64,000 nucleotides of DNA, from the NCBI GenBank assembly GCA_964550855.1, contig CAZKBQ010000012.1:23977-87976 (forward strand), in the 5' to 3' direction. The stretch comes from JAGOBP01 sp964550855. GTDB taxonomy: Bacteria > Chloroflexota > Anaerolineae > Fen-1058. The notes below the pieces were generated by a model. The model saw nothing but the letters and a program-made list of their open reading frames with translations. It searched no databases and was not told the DNA's origin. The translations under genes and the position numbers were made by a program. This document shows positions 32,648 through 40,200 of this stretch, piece by piece. Each line of letters opens with the position of its first letter. Within the stretch, counting starts at the first letter, position 1.

Positions 32648-33178
32648 CTAAGGCGCAGCCGCCGGGATGAGAAACCGCTCGGCTGCCCAGCCCTGCGCGC
32701 CGTCTGATGGATCTTCCAGCCGCCACCAGGTCAGATCGTCGGCCTGGCGCGGACCTTCCAGAATCTTCAACCGTGTGCCATCGGTCACGGTTTTGAGCGT
32801 GGTCGATTGCAAACCCGGATCCGAACGCAGGCGCAGCGCCGAGCCGGTGCCCGATACGATCGCTTCACCGCCGACAAACAAGCCCTCCGGCGTGGGCGAC
32901 GGCGCCGGCGTGGGTGACACCAGCGGCGTGGGCGCGGGCGTGTCGGTGGGCGGCACCGGCGACGGCGTAATGGTGATCACGCGCGCGGTGGGCGCCGGGC
33001 CGCCGTTTGAAGCGAACGGTCGGGCGCTGACGGCCAACCCGAAAGCGGCCAGACACATCGTCCCCAGTAGCAGCCCGAAGAGCGGGCCCAGCCACCACGG
33101 CCCGCCGCCCGGCCGGTGCGATCGGGCCTGCACCCGCCGCACGGCTTGATTTTCAGTTCCGCGCGGAGGGGTGCTCAA
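32648..33178 (-). CDS. SH3b domain protein with single membrane helix
   Basis: 176 residues. N-terminal basic region, one membrane helix (about 29-50: LGPLFGLLLGTMCLAAFGLA), a Pro/Thr linker (about 62-95) and a C-terminal SH3b domain (about 98-176: ALRLRSDPGLQSTTLKTV, LTWWRLEDPSDGAQGWAAE). Its ATG overlaps the stop of the CNBD-phosphatase gene, so it is coupled to a regulator. The fold and linker match the next gene downstream, pointing to a local duplication. A cell-wall-binding or wall-sensing role is inferred. Confidence 0.85.
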   Translation of the reverse strand: MSTPPRGTENQAVRRVQARSHRPGGGPWWLGPLFGLLLGTMCLAAFGLAVSARPFASNGGPAPTARVITITPSPVPPTDTPAPTPLVSPTPAPSPTPEGLFVGGEAIVSGTGSALRLRSDPGLQSTTLKTVTDGTRLKILEGPRQADDLTWWRLEDPSDGAQGWAAERFLIPAAAP

Positions 33179-34443
33179 TCGATCGCCGCCACCAGCAGGG
33201 TAATGTCATCGAACTGCGGCGCATTGCCTTGAAAGGCGCGCACGCCGTCAAAGATCGCATCGGCCAGCGCGGCCGCCGTGCGATGCTCGGCCTCGATAAT
33301 GGCGCGCAGCCGATCGAGGCCGAAGCGCTCGCCGGCCGGATTGATCGCATCGGGCACACCATCGCTGTACGCCACCAACCGATCGCCCGCGCGCAGCTCC
33401 ACGGTGCGCTCTTCCACGCGCAAGCCGCCCAGCATGCCCAGAAAACGCCCGGCGCCATCCAGGATGTCCACCGAACCGTCGGCGTGCAGCAGCATCGGCC
33501 GATCGTGGCCGGCGCGCACGTAATTCAGCTGGCGCAAATCCATGTGCAGCACGCCGTAGAACGCGGTCACAAACATGTTGTCGTCCGACGAGACATCCAG
33601 CAGCAGCTCATTAACGGTGTTCACCACATCGCGCGGCGACAGGGTGCGGCGCGCCTCGGTCATGAACAGCGCCCGCGAGATCGCCATGAAAAATGCCGCC
33701 TGGATGCTCTTATCGGACACGTCGGCGATCAGCACGCCCACGTGCTGATCGTCCAGTAGAAACGCATCGTAAAAATCGCCGCCCACTTCGCGTGCCGGCT
33801 GAGCGCGCGCCGCAAAGGTCACGCCGCTCAACGCCGGGAACTCCAACGGCAAGATCGAGCGCTGCACCTGCGCCGCCACTTCCAGATCGCGCTTCACGCG
33901 CGCGCTTTGCAGCAATTCGGCCTGGGCGGCCTGCAGCTCCCGATAGGCTTTGCGCAGCTCCTCGTTCTTCGACTCCAATTCGCCGATCTGCTGCCGCATG
34001 GTATCGCGCAAGATCGTATACGCCTGAGTCAGCAGCGTCATGGCCAGTGACGGACTGTGCTGCAGCACCTGATCGAAGATGTTCTCGGTGATCTCGATCA
34101 CCTGCACCTCTGTGGCCGCCGTCACCGTGGCGCTGCGCGGTGCATCGTCCACCAGCGCCATCTCGCCGAAGAACTCGCCCGGCCCGCGCAGCGCCAGCAG
34201 TCGCTCGCCGCCGTCGCTCAGCCGCTGCGTAATGCGCACGATGCCGCTCTGCAGCACGTAAAACGTGTGCTCGATCTCGCCCTCGTGGCACAGCACGGTG
34301 TCGATCGGATAGTGCTTGAGCGTGGCCACCTGCCGCAGCCGCTGAAGATCGGCCGGCGACACGCGATTGAAGGCGGCGCGCAACGTGGTCGTCGCAGTTG
34401 GGCCGATGGGGGCTTCGAAGTCGGTCATGACTTGGCTGTTCAC
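33175..34443 (-). CDS. Cyclic-nucleotide-binding domain fused to SpoIIE-type PP2C phosphatase
   Basis: 422 residues from GTG 34443 (an ATG at 34428 is possible; neither has a clear ribosome-binding site). An N-terminal CNBD (about 25-145: GEIEHTFYVLQSGIVRI, FFGEMALVDDAPRSATV with the phosphate-binding cassette) is joined by a coiled coil (about 150-195: QQIGELESKNEELRKAYREL) to a PP2C/SpoIIE domain (about 200-420: GGDFYDAFLLDDQ, LIADVSDKSI, YSDGVPDAI, FDDITLLV) with the metal-binding Asp residues intact. It should dephosphorylate an anti-sigma-factor antagonist or other Ser/Thr phosphoprotein in response to a cyclic nucleotide. It sits between the amidase and the SH3b pair. Confidence 0.93.
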   Translation of the reverse strand: MNSQVMTDFEAPIGPTATTTLRAAFNRVSPADLQRLRQVATLKHYPIDTVLCHEGEIEHTFYVLQSGIVRITQRLSDGGERLLALRGPGEFFGEMALVDDAPRSATVTAATEVQVIEITENIFDQVLQHSPSLAMTLLTQAYTILRDTMRQQIGELESKNEELRKAYRELQAAQAELLQSARVKRDLEVAAQVQRSILPLEFPALSGVTFAARAQPAREVGGDFYDAFLLDDQHVGVLIADVSDKSIQAAFFMAISRALFMTEARRTLSPRDVVNTVNELLLDVSSDDNMFVTAFYGVLHMDLRQLNYVRAGHDRPMLLHADGSVDILDGAGRFLGMLGGLRVEERTVELRAGDRLVAYSDGVPDAINPAGERFGLDRLRAIIEAEHRTAAALADAIFDGVRAFQGNAPQFDDITLLVAAID

Positions 34444-34462
34444 CTGCGCGGGCCGCCGTCGA

Positions 34463-37400
34463 TCACGGCACGCAGATCTGCACCTGCACGTCGTCCACGA
34501 TCAGGCCGGTCACTCCGGCCGCCGACTTGTTGTAGGCCGCAAACCGCAGCCCGATCGCCTGGCCGGCGTATGGCAACAGATCGGCTTGCAGCGTCGTCCA
34601 CTGCGGATCGTTAATCCGATCGTACATCACGTAGTCCAACACCGTGGTGCCGCTCAAAATGGCGACATACTGCAGATTGTTCAGATCGTCGGAATAGCGA
34701 TAGCGCGCGAACGACAGCGTGGCCGTGATCGCCTGGGCCGGAATCGTCACGTTCTGCTGGATGGACGAGAAGCCCGTGATCGATCCGCTGCTCGCCACTT
34801 TGCCCACGCGCGCCGCCCATTGCCCCGTGTTGACGATGTCGCCGACGACGGCTGCCGGCGGATTTTGCGACGGCGTCTGCCAGCCGGCCAGACTGCCATT
34901 TTCAAAGCCGCCGTTGACGATGACGTTGGAGCAGTTGCCCGCGACCGGCGGCGCTTCCGTTTCAAGGTTGTGCGCCACCAGCGGCAGATGCGTCTTCAAC
35001 GACGACGTGCTGAACGTCGCGACGTTTGACCAGCCCGATTGATTACCGGCCGCGTCAAAGGCGCGCACGCGCCACACATGCAGCCCGTCGGTGACGACCA
35101 GCCGCGCGCTCAACTGCGGACTGGGCAGCGTGTGCGTCACGCCGTCGAGGGTCAACTCAAACCCGATCGGGTCACCGCCGCCCGTCCACTCGAACTGCGG
35201 CGCCACCGCCAGCATCGAGATGCCGCCGGTCGGCGTGATGATAACCGGCACAATCGGCGGCACGGTGTCAAGCGTAAAGGTCACAGCCGCCGGCGACGCA
35301 TCCACCGCCGAGGCGGTTTTGGCCCGCGCCCGCAGCGCGTACGCGCCGTCGGCCAGCGCCGGCAATCCGTAATTCCACGTTGACGCGCCCGCGGCGTTCA
35401 GCCAGAGTTCAGTGGTGCTGCTAAAGGTTGTTCCATTGTAAAAGATCGAATCGCTCACGCGCTTGATCGACACTTCGACGCCGGTGGCCTGGCTGCTGGC
35501 CGCGCCATAAAACGCGGGCAGCGTCTTCACAAACGCTTCGCCGACCGGCGACAGGATGGTTGTGTCCAGATCAGCCGGCAGACACGCGCCCAGATAGTTG
35601 ATGACGCGCGCCATCACCGCCTGCCGCGCGCTCAGCGGATAGATCGTTTCAAACGGGAATCCCGCGTACACCAGACGGGTGCAGCCGCTGGCATATTGCA
35701 CCGCGGCCGTGCCGCCCGTATTATACACTAAGGCCGCGCTCGATCCGTTGATGGGACTGAAGACATCGGGCCAATCAGCGTCGTATGTGCCGTGCGTGCC
35801 GTCGTCAAAGCTGATCACGTTCAGGCCGGCGAATATACCGCCCGCCGTCGGCTGCGCCGTGTACGTGTTGGCGTCGTCCTGCACAAACGCCGCCCGCAGC
35901 GTGTTGGCGTAAAAGGCCGTATTCTTCAGATCGAAACCGATCTCCGAGCCGCTGATGAACAGCCCGCCGCCGCCGTTGAGAAAGGTCGTCAACTGGGCCT
36001 GATCGCCGGCCGTCAGCGGCGTGAACGGCGACTGCTCCTCACCCGCGATCCAATCGACGATGGCGTAATTGCCCAGGCTGATGGTCGACTCGCCGACGGC
36101 TGCGTGCAGCGCGCTGTCGAACGGCAGCGAGATCACTTCGGCGTGCTGGATGATGTAATCCTGTCGGTTGATTCGATCGACAAACATGCGGCGGCTGATC
36201 CCCTCCGGCGGATCGTTCTGCTGCACATCGCCCAGCCGATCGATCCGCTCGAACCCGTAGACGACGAGCAGCGGCGCGAGACCGCTGGCAGCCGCGCGCG
36301 CCGCCAGCACCGGCGTGGGCAGCGATTCGCCGCCCGCGTTGACGCCCGCCACCTTCACATAGATCAGCTGATTCGGCGCGAGCTGGGTCAGCGTGTACGT
36401 CGTCGCGGCCACGTCGATGGGCTCCTGCCAGCCAAAACCGTCGGCGCTCAGATACACTCGATAGCTCGTGGTCGCGTCGCCCAGCGGGCCGTCGCCGTCG
36501 GTCGGGCCGGGCTGCCACTTCAGCGTGATTTGTCCCACGCCGCTGTTGCGCACCGTCAACTGCACGGGCGGTTCGGGCGCATAGATCAACGGCACCGCCG
36601 GATCGATCGAGTGCCAGTACTTGACCAGCCCGTGATAGATCGCCCGCGCCGAAAGCTGCGCAAAGCGCGGATCTTTCATCGCCTCCACATCGGTCGGATT
36701 GTCATGGAAGCCGTTTTCGATCAGGATGCCGGGCATCGACGATAGCTGGCCCACTTCGCCCAGATCGCGCTGGAGCTTGCCCCGATCGGGCCAGGCTGCG
36801 TCCCACTGCGCGTGAATGGCGTCCAATAGTTCGGTGTGGACAAAGCTTTGCAACGTGGTGCTGCCGGCCGTGGGCGTTAGATATACGTAGGTCTCCGTAC
36901 CGCGCGCGGTGGTATAGCCGCTGGCGCCGTTGGTGTGCAGCGAGATGTACACAGCGTCCTCGCCCGCCTCTTTCTCCCATTCGGCGTAGCGCGGCCTGAT
37001 CCACACATCGCTGACGATGCCGGCGTCGGGCTGCCCCACCCATTTGGCGTACTGGCTGGCCTGCTCCTCCCAGCGCGGTTTGTTGCTGGGCGGCGCGCCA
37101 TTCAGCGAGACATCGCCGCGCCCGCCACCCACGCGGACGGCGTCGGCGAGGACGTTGAGGCCGGGCACACTCGATCGGTTGGTGACGATCACGCGGGCGG
37201 GCTGTCCGCCATAGAACGGATAACTGCCGAGGTAGCGCCAGTTGTTGGTATCGCGCGTCTGCGTGATGGTGACCGGTGTGGTTGCGCCCGCGTGCTCAAT
37301 GGCGAAGTGCGCTTCGGCAGTGCGGTTGGTCGCCGCGCCGGGAAACCACACGTACACCGCATAGGTGCCGGCGACGGTCGGCGTAAACGTCCATGTCGCG

Positions 37401-38314
37401 GTGGCGGTGGCGCTGCCCGTCACCGTCGCCGCCGAGCGATAATCGCCGTTGTAGCCGCCCACGCTCGTCGCCCATACGCCCTGCGTCGCAAAGGCCGCGC
37501 TCGCATTATCGACGATGATCATCTCGGTGTTCATGTCGCGCTCGCGCACCGTCCACGCGTCCGCGCCCGAATTCCACAGGTAGCGCAGCAGATATTGATT
37601 GACGGCCTCGGCGTTGTTGAAATCTTCGACCACCCCTTCGCCCGCCGGATAAGGGGCGGTGGGATAGACGGGGCGCTGCGTTCGGTAGGTGGACAGGGTG
37701 GTGTTCCAGTACCAGCCGTGCCCCGCGCTGACAAAGACGGTTTTGCCTGCCAGCCCGCCCGGCCTCAGGCTCGCCACGGCAGCGGCCGTCGTCGGCGCGG
37801 CCTCTTTTTGGGGCAGGGGGCGCGGCTTCAAAAACGCCGAGATCAATTGATAATCGCCGGCGGCGTTGCGCGCGTACACCCCCAGCCACTTGAAGTTGAA
37901 CGGCAGCAGCGTCAGGTTGAACTGTTGATTGATCGATTCGACCTGGACATCGGTGATCGCGTCGAGGAAATCGGCGGGCACGATCAGTTTGATCTCCGCC
38001 CGATCGGTTGACGCGGCCACCTCGGCCAGCGTGGTGTCGGCCGGCAGCGCCGAGGTCACGCCGGCAGCGCGTTCCGCCGCCGTGGGACCGGCCAGCATCG
38101 CCGCGACGATCGATCGAGTTTGATCTTCGATCGGGCCGTCAACCATCAGCGCGGCGCGATCGACACAGCTCACCTCGTTATCGTCCACAAAGCAGATCGC
38201 ACGGCCCACGGCGGCCGGCAGCGGTGCGGCCGCGTGCGTGGTGGCCAGCGCCGCAGCCAGCAGTACGCCGCCGCCCAGCAGCCCGGCCAGATAAGAACGG
38301 TTGATGACGGGCAT
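34463..38314 (-). CDS. Large N-acetylmuramoyl-L-alanine amidase with GerMN, golvesin-like and FN3 domains
   Basis: 1283 residues from ATG 38314, with AAAGGAG upstream; the longer frame to 38464 has no such signal. A signal peptide is followed by a GerMN domain (about 30-150), then an Amidase_3 zinc hydrolase: metal ligands in VSAGHGWYWN (about 200), VVEDFNNAEAV and ISLHTNG (about 450), catalytic Glu in ILIENGFHDN (about 535). A golvesin/xanthan-lyase-type beta domain (about 271-398: TVAGTYAVYVWFPG) is inserted inside the amidase fold. FN3 (about 585-675), a GATase1-like region (about 680-910) and a C-terminal carbohydrate-binding-like jelly roll (about 1155-1283: NGGFENGSLAGWQ) follow. It cuts peptidoglycan outside the membrane. 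Neighbours are a PP2C regulator and SH3b proteins. Confidence 0.88.
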   Translation of the reverse strand: MPVINRSYLAGLLGGGVLLAAALATTHAAAPLPAAVGRAICFVDDNEVSCVDRAALMVDGPIEDQTRSIVAAMLAGPTAAERAAGVTSALPADTTLAEVAASTDRAEIKLIVPADFLDAITDVQVESINQQFNLTLLPFNFKWLGVYARNAAGDYQLISAFLKPRPLPQKEAAPTTAAAVASLRPGGLAGKTVFVSAGHGWYWNTTLSTYRTQRPVYPTAPYPAGEGVVEDFNNAEAVNQYLLRYLWNSGADAWTVRERDMNTEMIIVDNASAAFATQGVWATSVGGYNGDYRSAATVTGSATATATWTFTPTVAGTYAVYVWFPGAATNRTAEAHFAIEHAGATTPVTITQTRDTNNWRYLGSYPFYGGQPARVIVTNRSSVPGLNVLADAVRVGGGRGDVSLNGAPPSNKPRWEEQASQYAKWVGQPDAGIVSDVWIRPRYAEWEKEAGEDAVYISLHTNGASGYTTARGTETYVYLTPTAGSTTLQSFVHTELLDAIHAQWDAAWPDRGKLQRDLGEVGQLSSMPGILIENGFHDNPTDVEAMKDPRFAQLSARAIYHGLVKYWHSIDPAVPLIYAPEPPVQLTVRNSGVGQITLKWQPGPTDGDGPLGDATTSYRVYLSADGFGWQEPIDVAATTYTLTQLAPNQLIYVKVAGVNAGGESLPTPVLAARAAASGLAPLLVVYGFERIDRLGDVQQNDPPEGISRRMFVDRINRQDYIIQHAEVISLPFDSALHAAVGESTISLGNYAIVDWIAGEEQSPFTPLTAGDQAQLTTFLNGGGGLFISGSEIGFDLKNTAFYANTLRAAFVQDDANTYTAQPTAGGIFAGLNVISFDDGTHGTYDADWPDVFSPINGSSAALVYNTGGTAAVQYASGCTRLVYAGFPFETIYPLSARQAVMARVINYLGACLPADLDTTILSPVGEAFVKTLPAFYGAASSQATGVEVSIKRVSDSIFYNGTTFSSTTELWLNAAGASTWNYGLPALADGAYALRARAKTASAVDASPAAVTFTLDTVPPIVPVIITPTGGISMLAVAPQFEWTGGGDPIGFELTLDGVTHTLPSPQLSARLVVTDGLHVWRVRAFDAAGNQSGWSNVATFSTSSLKTHLPLVAHNLETEAPPVAGNCSNVIVNGGFENGSLAGWQTPSQNPPAAVVGDIVNTGQWAARVGKVASSGSITGFSSIQQNVTIPAQAITATLSFARYRYSDDLNNLQYVAILSGTTVLDYVMYDRINDPQWTTLQADLLPYAGQAIGLRFAAYNKSAAGVTGLIVDDVQVQICVP

Positions 38315-38338
38315 GATGACTCCTTTCTTCCGCGCCAG

Positions 38339-38344
38339 ATTATA
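38339..38344 (-). promoter_or_regulatory. -10-like element for the amidase
   Basis: TATAAT on the minus strand, 25 bases before the amidase ATG. No good -35 lies 16-18 bases upstream, so this is a half-supported promoter. Confidence 0.35.
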
Positions 38345-38377
38345 GTACAACCGGGCGCGCCGCCGGGCCGCGGGTGA

Positions 38378-38406
38378 TTGATTTTGCCTGTGGCCGATGC
38401 TATACT
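38378..38406 (+). promoter_or_regulatory. Sigma70-like promoter for the MEMO-AMMECR1 gene
   Basis: TTGATT (38378-38383), 17-base spacer, TATACT (38401-38406), with the ATG at 38439. The spacing is ideal and the -10 matches 5 of 6 consensus bases. Confidence 0.55.
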
Positions 38407-38438
38407 GTGAGCGCCGGGAGAGAGAAAGCGAGGGTGAC

Positions 38439-39866
38439 ATGTCCACACTGCGCGCTTCGGACACTGTGCGCCAGCCGGCCGTGGCGGGCGCGTTTTACCC
38501 CGATGATCCCGTCGCGTTGGCGCACGTCATTGACGCTTATCTGGCCGATGCGCCGCGCCTCGCGCCCGAACCGTCGATCTTGATTGCCCCTCATGCGGGC
38601 TACGTGTACAGCGGCCTGGTGGCGGCGCACAGCTTCAAGCAGGCTGCCGGCCGCGATTACGCCCGCGTGATCATCCTGGGTTTCAATCATGGCCGCGCGT
38701 ACAGCTTCGACGGCGCGGCGGTCTGGCCCGACGGCGCGTGGCGCACGCCGTTGGGCGATGCGCCGGTCGATCGGGACGTGGCGCAGGCGCTGATCGATCA
38801 ATCGAGCACGTGCTTCCCCGATCGATCTCTGCACCTTGATGAGCACAGCCTGGAAGTGCAGGTGCCGTTTATCCAGCGCGTGCTGCCGGACGTGCCCATC
38901 GTGCCGGTGTCCATGGGGCGGCCCACCCTGAGCAATGCGCGCGCCGTCGCGGACGCGTTGGGCGCAGTCCTGCACCATCACCCCAAGACGCTGGTGGTGG
39001 TATCAACCGATCTGTCACATTATCCGCGCTACGCCGACGCGCAGCGCATCGATCGGACGTCGTTGAACGCCGTGATGTCGCTGGATGTGCTGGCGCTGGA
39101 AGCGTGGGACGAAGAGGCCATGAGCAGCCGCACGCCCAATCTGCACACCACCATGTGCGGCAAGGGGCCGGTGCTGGCGGCGATGCTGCTGGCGCGCGCC
39201 AGTGACACCGCCGACGTCCGACTGATTCGCTATGCCAACTCAGGCGATGTGCCGGTGGGCGAACAGGATCGGGTGGTGGGCTACGCGGCTGTGGAGTTTG
39301 TGAAAGGGCAGCCGCCCGCGTTGACGAAGGAGGATCGTGCGACGCTGTTGACGCTGGCCCGCCATACGCTGGATCATTATCTGCGCACGCACCAGTATCC
39401 GGCGTTTGAGCCGACGTCCGACGCGATTCAGCAGCCACGCGCCACCTTCGTGACGCTGCGTCACAAGCGCACCCATGAGCTGCGCGGTTGTCGTGGCGAA
39501 GTGTTTGCGCGTTATCCCTTGTGGGAAAGTGTGCAGCGGGTCAGCGTGCTCAGCGCCACCGACGATCCGCGCTTCCGCCCGATGGCGCATGCCGAACTGG
39601 CCGATCAGCAGATTGAGATCAGCGTGTTGACGCCGCTGCGGCTGGTTGCTTCGCCCGACGAGGTGGAGGTGGGCCGGCACGGGGTGATGATCCGACAGGG
39701 CGGGCGCGGCGGCCTGTTTCTGCCGCAGGTGCCGGTGGAGCAGGGCTGGGATCGCGACGAGTATTTATCGACGTTGTGCTGGATGAAAGCCGGCTTGCCC
39801 GCTGATGCCTGGCGCAAGCCGGAGACGCAGCTGTATACTTTTGAGGCTGAGGTGTTTGAGGAGTGA
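38439..39866 (+). CDS. MEMO1-AMMECR1 fusion (AmmeMemoRadiSam proteins B and A)
   Basis: 475 residues from ATG 38439. The N-terminal half is a MEMO domain (about 5-280: PAVAGAFYPDDP, LIAPHAGYVYSGLVAAHSF, VPVSMG, STDLSHYPRYADA), a dioxygenase-like fold with His residues that may bind metal. The C-terminal half is AMMECR1 (about 300-470: LRGCRGEVFARYPLWESV, DDPRFRP). Together with a radical-SAM enzyme these make the AmmeMemoRadiSam system, thought to carry out an oxidative modification. Here two of the three are fused, and the radical-SAM member is not in the window. The stop codon lies in the first unit of a heptad repeat array. Confidence 0.93.
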   Translation: MSTLRASDTVRQPAVAGAFYPDDPVALAHVIDAYLADAPRLAPEPSILIAPHAGYVYSGLVAAHSFKQAAGRDYARVIILGFNHGRAYSFDGAAVWPDGAWRTPLGDAPVDRDVAQALIDQSSTCFPDRSLHLDEHSLEVQVPFIQRVLPDVPIVPVSMGRPTLSNARAVADALGAVLHHHPKTLVVVSTDLSHYPRYADAQRIDRTSLNAVMSLDVLALEAWDEEAMSSRTPNLHTTMCGKGPVLAAMLLARASDTADVRLIRYANSGDVPVGEQDRVVGYAAVEFVKGQPPALTKEDRATLLTLARHTLDHYLRTHQYPAFEPTSDAIQQPRATFVTLRHKRTHELRGCRGEVFARYPLWESVQRVSVLSATDDPRFRPMAHAELADQQIEISVLTPLRLVASPDEVEVGRHGVMIRQGGRGGLFLPQVPVEQGWDRDEYLSTLCWMKAGLPADAWRKPETQLYTFEAEVFEE

Positions 39867-39930
39867 GGAGTGATGAGTAACGAGTAATGAGTGATGAGTA
39901 ACGAGTAATGAGTAATGAGTAATGAGTGAG
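39861..39930 (+). repeat. Ten 7-bp repeats GAGTRAY at the 3' end of MEMO-AMMECR1
   Basis: Ten consecutive heptads (GAGTGAG, GAGTGAT, GAGTAAC, GAGTAAT and variants). The first supplies the TGA stop at 39864-39866. Every unit contains TGA or TAA and the 7-base period shifts frame, so the array holds stops in all three frames in the gene's direction. Same consensus and orientation rule as 29759-29800. Confidence 0.85.
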
Positions 39931-40200
39931 CTGCGCCGGTTGCTGCTCGCTACCACTTATCACTCGATGTCGTTAAGTTAGCGTGCTGAGTCCGTCATTC
40001 CCGCGTGCAGTTGGCGGGAATCCAGCCGCCCCGCCGACATCAGTCGCCAATCGTCACGCTGGATGCCCGACGCGAAGCGAGCCTTCGGGCATGACATGTT
40101 CGGGAAAGTATAGTCCACTAACTTAATGACATTGACTTATCACGAACCACTTACCACCAACCACTAATCGCTAATCACCCAACCACTACCCGGAGTGTTC
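39931..40200. other. Gene-free spacer upstream of tryptophanase
   Basis: Part of a 334-base stretch (39867-40200) without a gene. After the heptad array it holds the MITE-like element, then ACCACTA/ATCAC-type imperfect repeats (40138-40189) and GGAG (40192-40195), the ribosome-binding site of tnaA. I looked for a TnaC-like leader peptide with a Trp codon near its end and did not find one. No clear promoter. Confidence 0.5.
39964..40134. mobile_element. MITE-like element with terminal inverted repeats
   Basis: Terminal inverted repeats: ATGTCGTTAAGTTAGCG (39967-39983) against the complement of 40116-40132 (ATGTCATTAAGTTAGTG), 15 of 17 matching. Inside are two hairpin arms in opposite orientation, GTCATTCCCG...CGGGAATCCAGC and its counterpart ending CGGGCATGAC, so the whole element is an imperfect palindrome. 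The 9-base ACTTATCAC occurs just outside both ends (39955-39963 and 40135-40143), a possible target-site duplication. No transposase is encoded, so it would be non-autonomous. Confidence 0.6.

Noticed and set aside
36935..38011. 358-codon plus-strand open frame opposite the amidase
   Set aside because: Arg/Gly/His-rich mirror of the amidase coding strand, no recognisable domain.
39861..39930. CRISPR array
   Set aside because: The repeats are 7 bases with no spacers, and no cas gene is nearby; this is a simple tandem repeat.
40138..40200. TnaC-like leader peptide upstream of tryptophanase
   Set aside because: No short frame with a Trp codon near its end; the stretch is made of ACCACTA-type repeats.
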